A program made the position numbers and the translations under genes. From Hymenobacter properus (lineage in GTDB: Bacteria > Bacteroidota > Bacteroidia > Cytophagales > Hymenobacteraceae): a DNA stretch of 64,000 bases. Below, in pieces: positions 18,310 to 26,498 of this stretch; the first letter of the stretch is position 1; every line of letters begins with the position of its first letter. The notes beneath the pieces were generated by a model. It was not told where the DNA came from and did no database searches. It worked only from the letters and a program-made list of their open reading frames with translations. The DNA is taken from the NCBI RefSeq assembly GCF_015694735.1, contig NZ_JADQDP010000002.1, positions 868,001-932,000 on the forward strand, in the 5' to 3' direction.

Positions 18310-21300
18310 ATGCTCCATGCCTTACTGGCCACGGCCACTGACCTAGACCGTTGGGCCAGTCTACTTGAAGGAAAAGCTACCTTCCCGGAACTGATGCGAC
18401 GCCTTATACGCACCACTACACTTATGGGACTCAGTTTTCCATCGGCCGAGGGAGTGCAACTTGAAGGCTGGGACGGCCTCACCACAGCCGATGCGGCTAC
18501 CCCCTATGTCCCTGCTGGCCCCATCGGCTGGGAGCTTGGTACGGACAAAGCCCAAAAAGGTAAAGCCGAACGCGACTACGACACCCGCACCCTCGACCCC
18601 TTAGGTTTGGTGACGGCTGATTCAACCTTCATTTTTTGTACTCCCCGCCGCTGGGGGCAACGAAAAAAGTGGGCCAATGCGCGACGCAACGAGGGCAAAT
18701 GGCGCGATGTCCGGGCCTACGATGCCGACGACCTTGTCACTTGGCTTACTGATGCTCCGGCTACACACATCTGGCTCTCGCGGCTCTTGCATAAGCAGCC
18801 CGTAGGTGTGCAGGACCTAGAAAACTTTTGGCGTGATTGGGCCGCCATGACTACCCCCGCTGTGCCTGACAAGTTTCTGTTGTCTGGCCGCGATGCCGAC
18901 TGCGAAGCCGTTCACTCATGGCTCACCAATCCTACACCAACGTTTCCACTAGTAGCCGATACCCGCCAAGAAGCCGTTGCCTTTTTAGCCGCTGCCGTCT
19001 TGGCTTTATCAGAAGCCGAGCGCACGGCGGTTCTGGCCCGTGCCATCGTTGTGGAATCGGCTGGCGCCTGGCAGGAGCTAACGAACACCGGCCAGGCGCT
19101 TCTTCTCATTCCGCTCTTCCGCGACGACCAGGCCGTGGCCAATGCCGTCCGCCAAGGCCACCACGTCTTCCTTGCCCTTGACCGTACCGATGCTACTGGC
19201 CGCGCCCGCCAGCTGCCTCGCCTCACCCGCGAAGCTGCCTCTGCTTCTTTACACTCTGCCGGCATCCCAACAGCCCGCGCCGAAGCCCTGGCAGGCATTG
19301 CCCGTCGCAGCCTCGCTGCTTTTCGCCGCCACCGCTCTCTCAACTCCCTTAGTACCACTGCCCCGGTTTGGGCCATCGCTGCCAATGCACCTGTATTACT
19401 AGCTGCTGCCTTCACAGGCGCTTGGAACGAAAACGAGCAGCAGGCCGCTGCTGATAAAGCAGTCATTGCTGCACTTGCAAACTTGCCATACGACCAAGTG
19501 CGCAGCCAACTCCTCCATTTCGCCAACCTTCCAGAGCCACCAGTTCGCCTTGTTGCTACTACGTGGTATGTCGTAGACAAAGCCGATGTCTGGGCGTTGC
19601 TAGCCCATTTTCATACCCCTGACCTGCTCGACCGCTTTGCTGTAGCCGCGCTTCAAATCCTGGGCACTCCGCTCCCGCGCTACCAGTTGCCGGCCGAGCA
19701 GCAGCTGTGGGCAAACCTTTACGGCTTTTCTAGCCCCAATTCCTATCAGCTTCGTCGTGAAGTAGCCGACACCTTGGCCTTTTTGAGTGCGGAGGATGCT
19801 GCCTCTGCTGCCATCGCTTCCATGGTACGCCAAGTTGTGCACGAGTTATTAAATCGCGCCAACCAGCGGCCCCACGTTTGGCCTTCGCTTGCTAATTACC
19901 TGCCCCAGCTGGCCGAAGCTGCCCCCGATGAACTACTTGCAGGTATTGCCACCGGCCTGCGCGGTACACCTCCGCCTATTCAGGAGTTGTTCGAGGAAAA
20001 GCCCGGCCTGCTCTACAAATCCTCCGAACATGCCGGCTTGCTGTGGGCGCTCGAACTGCTGGCCTGGTCACCTCAATACCTGTCCCAGGCTACCCGCTCG
20101 CTTGCTCGCCTTGCCCAACTTGACCCCGGAGGCACCACCTCCAACCGCCCAAAAAATAGCTTGCGCGAGATTTTTTTACCTTGGCTCCCACATACCACCG
20201 CCGACCTTTCCCAGCAGATGACCGCCCTTGATGGCCTCATACGGAATACTCCCGAAGTCGGATGGGCGCTGCTGATTCACCTGCTGCCTCTGGGCCATAC
20301 TACCAGTTTCGGAACCAAGCGGCCTGCTTGGCGCGATTGGGCCCCTGCCGAACGCCCAAACAGCATCACCTACGCGGCCCTCTACGCTGCCCAGGAGGCC
20401 GTTTCCATCCGAGTAGTGCAAGCAGCCGGAACCGACCTCACCCGCTGGGTAGGGTTAGTTGCCAACATTAGGCATTTATTCCCCCGGCAACGTAGCCTCG
20501 CCATCCAGCAACTCCACCAGTTAGCAACGCTCGCCGTTACAGAAGAAGACCGCTTGGCGTTAAGCAAAGAGCTCCGCTCGGCCATTCATCTTCAACGCTC
20601 GCTCACCAAACGCGAGGCCGATTTTTCTTCCGATGAGTTACAGCAATTGGAAGCGACTTACCACGCGCTACTACCACTAGAGCCGGCCAACCGCTACGCC
20701 TGGCTCTTTGCCCATTGGCCCACGCTGCTGTCAGGGGAGCGATACAAGCGCAGCCTCGACGAGTATTCCATCAAAATCAATGCTGCCCGCGACGCCGCCC
20801 TTGATGCACTCCTGGCCGAAATAAGCCTTGAGGAGGTTGTGCAGTTGCTTTACACCGTAGAAGACCCGCAATCACTGGGTTGCAGACTAGGTGGAAGGGC
20901 CGACCTGACCGACAACCAGAAGGACCATCTGCTGGTAAGGTTTTTAGGAAGCGCGGAACGGCGCGAATACCTATTTGCTCACGGCTTCGGCATTGATTAC
21001 CGTCTCACTCATGCCGACCCATGGGTATGGGCTACGGCAGAAGTACGCCGATTGCAAAGGGTATGGGCGCCTGCTCAGCAAGCCGCTTGGCTCGATACCT
21101 TTCCCAATACATTCACTACTTGGGCACTCGCGGCCGAGTTGGGCCCTGAAACCGAAAGGCACTATTGGTTGCTTGCTTCCCCCTACGGTGTTCAGACGGC
21201 AGGTGCGCCGCAAGCCTTTGCTGCTTTTCTACGTCACGGTCGCCCACTTGCCGCGGTCCACGTGGTCCATCTGTATCCTGAAGTTACAGTGCCTATTGAC

Positions 21301-22083
21301 GACCTCACAACCGCATTGGAGCAAGCTCTAGGTTTTCCCAGCGGTGCCGAACCACAGCTTCGTATCTCTGCCGATGAATTAGTCGAATTGGTAGCTCTTT
21401 TGGCCGATGCCCCCGATGCCGACCCCATCCGTGTAGTCCGCCTAGAATTTGCGTTGCTTTCCGCCCATTCTCAAAACGAGCCGCAGGCGAAGATGCTTTA
21501 CCGGGAGTTAGCTGCTCGCCCTGACTTCTTTGCTGAAGTGCTGCGGATGTACACCTACTCCAACGACCGGTCAGACCCACCCACCGCTGAAGGAACCACG
21601 GCTGCCAACGCCTACCACTTGCTTCGGAGCTGGAACACCATCCCGGGCTTGGGTACGAACGGAACGGCCAGCGAAGCCTATTTGCTCAAATGGATTGCAG
21701 CAGTGCAGCAGGCGTGTGCTGCCATTGACCGCGCCATCGTCGGCGAAGAAGCAATTGGCCAGATGCTAAGTTTTGCCCCGAACGGCACTGACGGCATCTG
21801 GCCCCACGAAATTGTACGGGCGGCCCTTGAAGCCACCGGAAACGAAAACATCGAGCGCGGCTTCAGCATAGGTAAGCGCAATGGTCGGGGACCTACTTGG
21901 CGTGCAGCCTATGCAGGGGGTGACCAAGAAAGAAAAATTGCTGCTCAATACAACGTTGATGCTGCCTCATTGGCTACTGACTGGCCCCTTACTGCAGCAG
22001 TGCTTCGCCGCCTAGGAGAATGTTATAGCAATGATGCCAAGCGCGAGGATGATGAGGCGGACCTATACCAAGATTTGAATTGA
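18310..22083 (+). CDS. very large protein with nuclease-like N-terminus and helical repeats
   Basis: 1257 residues, ATG 18310, divergent from the helicase-nuclease gene. Residues 23-165 show GWDG (53-56), WELGTDK (74-80), KAERDY (85-90), FIFCTPRRW (107-115) and YDADDL (137-142). This resembles a PD-(D/E)XK-like nuclease with D55, E75 and K80 as candidate catalytic residues (inference). Residues 190-345 look like a STAND-type ATPase region, but the expected P-loop is replaced by LVADTRQEAVAFLAAAV, without a GxxxxGK(S/T). The remaining 900 residues are helical and Leu/Ala-rich, like a repeat scaffold. Codon use shows more A/T third positions than the flanking genes, suggesting transfer. The likely role is a defence sensor-effector, unproven. 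The family name is unknown to me. Confidence 0.75.
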   Translation: MLHALLATATDLDRWASLLEGKATFPELMRRLIRTTTLMGLSFPSAEGVQLEGWDGLTTADAATPYVPAGPIGWELGTDKAQKGKAERDYDTRTLDPLGLVTADSTFIFCTPRRWGQRKKWANARRNEGKWRDVRAYDADDLVTWLTDAPATHIWLSRLLHKQPVGVQDLENFWRDWAAMTTPAVPDKFLLSGRDADCEAVHSWLTNPTPTFPLVADTRQEAVAFLAAAVLALSEAERTAVLARAIVVESAGAWQELTNTGQALLLIPLFRDDQAVANAVRQGHHVFLALDRTDATGRARQLPRLTREAASASLHSAGIPTARAEALAGIARRSLAAFRRHRSLNSLSTTAPVWAIAANAPVLLAAAFTGAWNENEQQAAADKAVIAALANLPYDQVRSQLLHFANLPEPPVRLVATTWYVVDKADVWALLAHFHTPDLLDRFAVAALQILGTPLPRYQLPAEQQLWANLYGFSSPNSYQLRREVADTLAFLSAEDAASAAIASMVRQVVHELLNRANQRPHVWPSLANYLPQLAEAAPDELLAGIATGLRGTPPPIQELFEEKPGLLYKSSEHAGLLWALELLAWSPQYLSQATRSLARLAQLDPGGTTSNRPKNSLREIFLPWLPHTTADLSQQMTALDGLIRNTPEVGWALLIHLLPLGHTTSFGTKRPAWRDWAPAERPNSITYAALYAAQEAVSIRVVQAAGTDLTRWVGLVANIRHLFPRQRSLAIQQLHQLATLAVTEEDRLALSKELRSAIHLQRSLTKREADFSSDELQQLEATYHALLPLEPANRYAWLFAHWPTLLSGERYKRSLDEYSIKINAARDAALDALLAEISLEEVVQLLYTVEDPQSLGCRLGGRADLTDNQKDHLLVRFLGSAERREYLFAHGFGIDYRLTHADPWVWATAEVRRLQRVWAPAQQAAWLDTFPNTFTTWALAAELGPETERHYWLLASPYGVQTAGAPQAFAAFLRHGRPLAAVHVVHLYPEVTVPIDDLTTALEQALGFPSGAEPQLRISADELVELVALLADAPDADPIRVVRLEFALLSAHSQNEPQAKMLYRELAARPDFFAEVLRMYTYSNDRSDPPTAEGTTAANAYHLLRSWNTIPGLGTNGTASEAYLLKWIAAVQQACAAIDRAIVGEEAIGQMLSFAPNGTDGIWPHEIVRAALEATGNENIERGFSIGKRNGRGPTWRAAYAGGDQERKIAAQYNVDAASLATDWPLTAAVLRRLGECYSNDAKREDDEADLYQDLN

Positions 22084-22118
22084 TTCTAAAAAGAAAAGAG
22101 GCTGTGAAAGCACTGGTT

Positions 22119-22140
22119 TGTACCCCAAGCTGTACCCCAA
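22119..22140 (+). repeat. two direct copies of TGTACCCCAA
   Basis: TGTACCCCAA occurs at 22119-22128 and again at 22131-22140, separated by GC. The pair lies between the end of the large plus-strand gene and the terminator of tRNA-Arg, where the end of a tRNA-targeted island would be. It may be an integrase arm or core site remnant; no integrase gene is present in the window. Confidence 0.45.
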
Positions 22141-22146
22141 CAATGC

Positions 22147-22181
22147 AAAAAGGCCCTCAGTAAGAAACTGAGGGCCTTTTT
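22147..22181. terminator. bidirectional intrinsic terminator
   Basis: A perfect 14-bp stem, AAAAAGGCCCTCAG (22147-22160) and CTGAGGGCCTTTTT (22168-22181), with a 7-nt loop. It has T-runs on both strands, so it can end the tRNA-Arg transcript (minus) and the large gene (plus). Confidence 0.9.
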
Positions 22182-22184
22182 CTG

Positions 22185-22258
22185 TGGTCGCATAAGGAGT
22201 CGAACCTTAAACCTTCTGATTCGTAGTCAGATGCTCTATCCAATTGAGCTATGCAACC
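22185..22258 (-). tRNA. tRNA-Arg (ACG)
   Basis: The minus strand folds as a complete 74-nt tRNA. The acceptor stem GGTTGCA pairs with TGCGACC (one G-T pair), the D arm contains AGCTCAATTGGATAGAGC, the anticodon arm is CTGAC TACGAAT.. with anticodon ACG, and the T arm contains GGTTCGACTCC. The discriminator is A; CCA is not encoded (CAG follows). It reads CGN arginine codons. Its 3' end faces the large defence-like genes, the usual side for tRNA-targeted integration. Confidence 0.95.
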
Positions 22259-22278
22259 ATTTCCCCGTGTTGGGAGCA

Positions 22279-22286
22279 CAAAGGTA
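22279..22286 (-). promoter_or_regulatory. -7 promoter element of tRNA-Arg
   Basis: TACCTTTG on the minus strand is an exact TAnnTTTG match. The predicted start, near 22274, gives a 16-nt leader before the first tRNA base at 22258. Confidence 0.65.
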
Positions 22287-22360
22287 AGACGATAAAAAGC
22301 GGCTACACAAGCTGTGCGCACATTTTTCAGAAAGAAAATTGCGGCTGGGGCAGCAAGTGG

Positions 22361-23098
22361 CTAAGAATCAGCCGAAGATTTTTCGGCGCTGGCGGCGGCG
22401 CTTTTGTGCAGGGCGCGTTTCAGGGCCTGGTTGAAGAGGTAGTAGAGACCGAAAAACGAGGCGGCCACCAGCGCCAGCAGCAGCAATTTGCCCGCGGTGC
22501 CGGTGCCGGGGTCCTTCAGCAGCGTGAAAACGTCCTTGGCCTTGGTGCCGAGCCAGTAGAAAAACAGGCTGCGCGGCAGCATGCCCGCAATGGAGGCCAG
22601 CAGGAACGGCTTCAGCCGCACCCGCATGATGGCCAGCACGAACGTCATGAGGGCAAATGGGGTGACGGGTGACACCCGCGTGAGGAAAATCAGCTGCCAG
22701 CTTTCGGTTTTCAGCTCCTTCATTACGGCGTCGGCCTTGGGGAAGTGGCTGATGAAGGCCGTCATCTTGCCGTGGTCGAGGGTGGTGGCTATCTGGTAGC
22801 CCACAAGGGCCGACAGCGCGTAGGCCACCACCATGCCCGGAAAGCCGCTCCAGCCCAGGTAAAAGCCCGTGATGAGCACCACGGCCGTGGTGTTGACCAG
22901 CGAAAAGGCCATGGCCACACCCACCAGCGCGAAGTAGAGCAGGCTTTGGGCGGTGGTAAGGTTTTCGAGCAGCTGCTGGTTGCGGGCCAGCACCCAGGTG
23001 AGCGACGAGCTGCCCACCAGCGGCACCACCACCAGCAGCAGCATGGGCAGCAGGGTGGAAAAATTCTTTCGGAAAAGCTCGCGCAGCACTCGGAACAT
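22361..23098 (-). CDS. TVP38/TMEM64 (DedA-like) membrane protein
   Basis: 245 residues from ATG 23098. Multiple transmembrane helices are present, with the family core ALVGVAMAFSLVNTTAVVLITGFYLGWSGFPGMVVAYALSALVGYQIA and a re-entrant segment LTRVSPVTPFALMTFVLAIMRVRLKPFLLASIAGMLPRSLFFYWLG. The RxSPxxPF motif is typical of TVP38/VTT-domain proteins, which act as lipid scramblases or transport-related inner-membrane proteins. The C-terminus is rich in Ala and Ser. It may be co-transcribed with the DUF2167 gene 80 bp upstream. Confidence 0.85.
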   Translation of the reverse strand: MFRVLRELFRKNFSTLLPMLLLVVVPLVGSSSLTWVLARNQQLLENLTTAQSLLYFALVGVAMAFSLVNTTAVVLITGFYLGWSGFPGMVVAYALSALVGYQIATTLDHGKMTAFISHFPKADAVMKELKTESWQLIFLTRVSPVTPFALMTFVLAIMRVRLKPFLLASIAGMLPRSLFFYWLGTKAKDVFTLLKDPGTGTAGKLLLLALVAASFFGLYYLFNQALKRALHKSAAASAEKSSADS

Positions 23099-23178
23099 AA
23101 AAGAGGGCGAACCCCCGCCCAGTGGCAGCGAGGATTCGCCCTGCAAGTACGGTGAAAAGCGCGGCCGCGCCGAGATAA

Positions 23179-24135
23179 TTAGGCTTCCGGCGTTTCGCTG
23201 GGAGTTTCGGGGTCGGGGGCGGGGCCGCCGGCGGGTGCCAGCTCTTCCTGCTTGCCTTTGCCCGTGAAGAAGCGCTTGATGCCCGCCCAGGCCCCACTCA
23301 GGGCCAGCAGGCCCAGCTTCCAGAACTTGAGCAGCACCGCAAACAAGCCCACTTTGGCTAGCACCTTGCCCGCAATGAGCCCGCCGATGCCGTAGGCAGC
23401 TACTTCGTCGAGGCCGGGGTTGAAATCGGTGTACTCCTGGCCTTTGCTGAACGAGACGGCACTAAGCAGGCCCGGGATGCTGGCCTTGATGGCGGTCAGG
23501 TCCTGGGGCTTGCCCACGGCGTTGAGGATGAGCACGCCCTTGCGGCCCAGGATGCGCACGTTGTAGTTGAGCGTGTTCTCGGCGCCTTCGCCGAACTGCA
23601 GGGTTTTGGCCCAGTGCAGGGTGTGGTTGGTTTTGTCGTAGTAGGGCGGCGAGGCCCAGCCCACCAGCGTCACGGCGGGGTAGCCGGCTTCGGTGCGCTC
23701 CTTGTTGCCTTCGGCCATGTCCTCGCGCATGTCCTTCAGCAGGTCGTCGTAGTTGATGTCGTCGGCGTCGTCGTCTTTCACGTGGCCCGAGCCGTCGTAT
23801 TCAATGACATAAGCCCAGGCGCCGTCGTCGAGCGGGTTGCTTTTCTCCGGGAAGAGCATACCCAGCGAGCTGCCGTCGGGGTTGCCCCAGTAGCGCGTGA
23901 GCACCGTGCGGCTCTGGGCCGAGTCGAGGTAGCGGAAACCGCGGGGCACTTCCAGCTCGCTGATGCCGCCGGGCAGCGTGATGTGGCCCTGCTGGTAGTG
24001 CAGCGAATTGTTGAGCGAGTCGATGACGAAGGTGCGGCGGGCAGCCGAGTCGGCGGCCGTCATCGGGGGTTTGGGGGCCGCCTGGGCGGTGAAGTGCACT
24101 GCCAGGGTAGCCAGCACGAGTAAAGCTTTCTTCAT
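23179..24135 (-). CDS. DUF2167 domain membrane protein
   Basis: 318 residues from ATG 24135, with a signal peptide MKKALLVLATLAVHFTAQA. The DUF2167 core includes ITLPGGISELEVPRGFRYLDSAQSRTVLTRYWGNP, GMLFP, WAYVIEYDGSGHVKDDDADDINYDDLLKDM and GWASPPYYDKTNHTLHWAKTLQF. Two hydrophobic segments near the end (IGGLIAGKVLAKVGLFAVLLKF) anchor it in the membrane, and a Pro/Glu-rich tail follows. The biochemical role of the family is unknown. A TACTTTTG promoter element lies just upstream. Confidence 0.88.
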   Translation of the reverse strand: MKKALLVLATLAVHFTAQAAPKPPMTAADSAARRTFVIDSLNNSLHYQQGHITLPGGISELEVPRGFRYLDSAQSRTVLTRYWGNPDGSSLGMLFPEKSNPLDDGAWAYVIEYDGSGHVKDDDADDINYDDLLKDMREDMAEGNKERTEAGYPAVTLVGWASPPYYDKTNHTLHWAKTLQFGEGAENTLNYNVRILGRKGVLILNAVGKPQDLTAIKASIPGLLSAVSFSKGQEYTDFNPGLDEVAAYGIGGLIAGKVLAKVGLFAVLLKFWKLGLLALSGAWAGIKRFFTGKGKQEELAPAGGPAPDPETPSETPEA

Positions 24136-24146
24136 AGAAAGGAAGT

Positions 24147-24154
24147 CAAAAGTA
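24147..24154 (-). promoter_or_regulatory. -7 promoter element of the DUF2167 gene
   Basis: TACTTTTG on the minus strand matches TAnnTTTG. The expected start near 24142 leaves a leader of only about 7 nt before ATG 24135. Confidence 0.5.
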
Positions 24155-24291
24155 GAAAATGGTAAAATGGTGAATGAAAACAACGTAGCAAGATAAGCAC
24201 GCCGGCCGGTTTGGGCGGCCCGTCGGTTTCCGATTAAACGACGACCTTTGCCGCCGGCCCGCGGGGCCTTATTCCTCCCAAAACTCCCACC

Positions 24292-25431
24292 ATGAAATTC
24301 GCCACCAAAGCCATTCACGCCGGCGTGCACCCCGACCCCCACACCGGGGCCATCATGACGCCCATTTATCAGACCTCGACCTACGTGCAGACCTCGCCCG
24401 GCAAAAATCAGGGCTTCGAGTACTCGCGCACCCACAACCCCACCCGCTCGCAGCTGCAGGATGCTCTGGCCGCGCTCGACAACGGCAAGCACGGCCTAGC
24501 CTTCGCCTCCGGCATGGCCGCCATGGACTGCGTGATGAAGCTGCTGAAGCCCGGCGACGAGGTGATTTCGACCAATGACCTCTACGGCGGCTCCTACCGC
24601 CTGTTCACGAAAGTTTACGAGCCGTTCGGCATCAAATTCCACTTCGTGCCCATGCACGACATGGCCGCCGTGCGCGCCGTGGCCAGCGACAAAACCAAGC
24701 TGATTTGGGTGGAAACGCCCACCAACCCGCTGCTCAACGTCATCGACATTGCCGCCGCCGCGGCCGTGGCCAAGGACTGCGGCGCCCTGCTGGCCGTGGA
24801 CAACACCTTCTCGACGCCCTACCTGCAAACGCCCATGGACCTGGGGGCCGACATCGTGATGTACTCGCTCACGAAGTACATGGCTGGCCACTCCGATACG
24901 GTGATGGGCGCCCTGGTGGTAAACGACGACGAGCTGCACCAGCGTCTGAGCTTCTACCAGAACGCCTGCGGCGGCACGCCCGGGCCCCAGGACTGCTTCC
25001 TGGTATTGCGCGGGTTGAAAACCCTGCACATCCGCATGCAGCGCCACTGCGAAAACGGCCGCGCCGTGGCCGAGTACCTGCGCCAGCACCCCAAAGTGGA
25101 GAAAGTATACTGGCCCGGCTTCGAAAACCACCCCAACCACGCCGTGGCGGCCAAGCAGATGCGCGACTTCGGCGGCATGATTTCCTTCGTGCTCAAGGGC
25201 GACCGGAAGGAGGATGCCATTGCCGTGCTGGAGAAGTTTAAGTACTTCACCCTGGCCGAAAGCCTGGGCGGCGTGGAAAGCCTCTCGGGCCACCCCGCCA
25301 CCATGACGCACGCCAGCATCCCGGCCGAGCAGCGCCGCAAGTCGGGCCTTTCCGACTCGCTCATTCGCCTGAGCGTGGGCATTGAAGATGCCGAGGACCT
25401 GATTGAAGACCTGGCCCAGGCAATAGGGTAG
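24292..25431 (+). CDS. cystathionine gamma-synthase / gamma-lyase family PLP enzyme
   Basis: 379 residues, full length for the Cys/Met metabolism PLP family. It has the N-terminal TKAIHAG, the YSRTHNPTRSQLQ cofactor-binding region, FASGMAAMD, the VDNTFSTP strand and the PLP lysine K195 in SLTKYMAGHSD. The C-terminal LGGVESLSGHPATMTHA and LIRLSVGIED segments bind the substrate carboxylate. Members make cystathionine from an activated homoserine and cysteine or break it down; the two activities cannot be told apart from sequence alone. It is divergent from the DUF2167 gene. Confidence 0.93.
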   Translation: MKFATKAIHAGVHPDPHTGAIMTPIYQTSTYVQTSPGKNQGFEYSRTHNPTRSQLQDALAALDNGKHGLAFASGMAAMDCVMKLLKPGDEVISTNDLYGGSYRLFTKVYEPFGIKFHFVPMHDMAAVRAVASDKTKLIWVETPTNPLLNVIDIAAAAAVAKDCGALLAVDNTFSTPYLQTPMDLGADIVMYSLTKYMAGHSDTVMGALVVNDDELHQRLSFYQNACGGTPGPQDCFLVLRGLKTLHIRMQRHCENGRAVAEYLRQHPKVEKVYWPGFENHPNHAVAAKQMRDFGGMISFVLKGDRKEDAIAVLEKFKYFTLAESLGGVESLSGHPATMTHASIPAEQRRKSGLSDSLIRLSVGIEDAEDLIEDLAQAIG

Positions 25432-25548
25432 GAGCGAGGCCCCAAGGGTGTTAGCCACTCGCAGACATCTCCGTAGCCGAAAAGCCGGCGGCGTGCTTGC
25501 ATGCCGCCGGTTATTTTTACGTCCTCAGCCAAGCCCTTGCCAAACAAC

Positions 25549-26496
25549 ATGAATTGGAAATCTACTAATAGGTCTAGGTTATTACTCGGACTGCTGGCAC
25601 TGCCTGGGCTGGCGCAGGCTCAGGTATCTGGCAACCAAGTGACGGGCAATGCGCGCCGCTACCGCTACCAACAGGAGGAGCAGACCGACAACCGCCGGCC
25701 TACCGTGTTGCCCGACCGGCTGTTTCTGACCGATAGCACCTTTGTGCTGGGCGCTAATGTGATGCAACACGTGCGGGCCGACAGCTACGTGGCCGTGTTT
25801 GGGCTGCGGCAGGAAGCAGCCACGGTAAGTGCCGCAGAGAAACGACTGACGGCTCGCGTGCAGCGTTTTACCGGGCGCTTGCGGCAGTTGGGAGTCGAAG
25901 GGAAAGATGTTTACACGGACATTGTCACGCAGCAGCGAATCAAGGACTTACGGCCCGTTAAGGAGCGGGACAACAATGCCTATATCAATTTCCAGGCCGA
26001 GGAGTACGTGCGCGGCTTCGAGTCGACGCGCAACATTGTCGTGTCGTTTCGGCGCATCAACCTGCTCAACGATATGCTCGTGGCGGCGGCCGCCGACAGT
26101 GTATTTGACTTGGTGAAGGTGGATTACATTGTCAACAAACCCGAAGAGGTCTACGACAACCTGTTCAAAGCGGCGGCGGAAGTCATTAAGCGCAAAAAAG
26201 ACAAGTACTTGCTGCTGACAGCGGCCCGGTTGCGGCCATCGGCACAGCCCTACGCCGAGCAGTTCACGTCTTATGTGCCGGGCGGGCAATACGAGAACTA
26301 TGAGGCGGTAATTGCCACGCCTTTTAACTACGATTACCGCCAGGGTTACAATTACAAGGGACTGCGGGCGCTTACCACGTACTACTACAGCCCACCCAGC
26401 GCCGATGGGTTCGACCGGGTTATCAATCCGGTAGTGGTAGAACCAGCCGTGACGTACACGCTGGCCATTCAGGTGAAATACACGCTGCGTAAATAA
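25549..26496 (+). CDS. secreted SIMPL (DUF541)-like protein
   Basis: 315 residues from ATG 25549; upstream in-frame codons lack a good start. The signal peptide is LLLGLLALPGLAQAQ. The middle region resembles SIMPL domains, with repeated strand-helix units (VSAAEKRLTARVQRFTGRLRQLGVEGKDVYTDIVTQQRI, RNIVVSFRRINLLNDMLVAAAADSVFDLVKVDYIVNKPEEVYDNLFKAAAEVIKRKKDK). The C-terminus ends in beta strands. The likely location is periplasm or outer membrane. Family assignment is moderate; the function is unknown. Confidence 0.7.
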   Translation: MNWKSTNRSRLLLGLLALPGLAQAQVSGNQVTGNARRYRYQQEEQTDNRRPTVLPDRLFLTDSTFVLGANVMQHVRADSYVAVFGLRQEAATVSAAEKRLTARVQRFTGRLRQLGVEGKDVYTDIVTQQRIKDLRPVKERDNNAYINFQAEEYVRGFESTRNIVVSFRRINLLNDMLVAAAADSVFDLVKVDYIVNKPEEVYDNLFKAAAEVIKRKKDKYLLLTAARLRPSAQPYAEQFTSYVPGGQYENYEAVIATPFNYDYRQGYNYKGLRALTTYYYSPPSADGFDRVINPVVVEPAVTYTLAIQVKYTLRK

Positions 26497-26498
26497 AG

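Noticed and set aside
24496..25458. 320-codon minus-strand ORF
   Set aside because: Antisense of the cystathionine gamma-synthase family gene; His/Val-rich with no motif.
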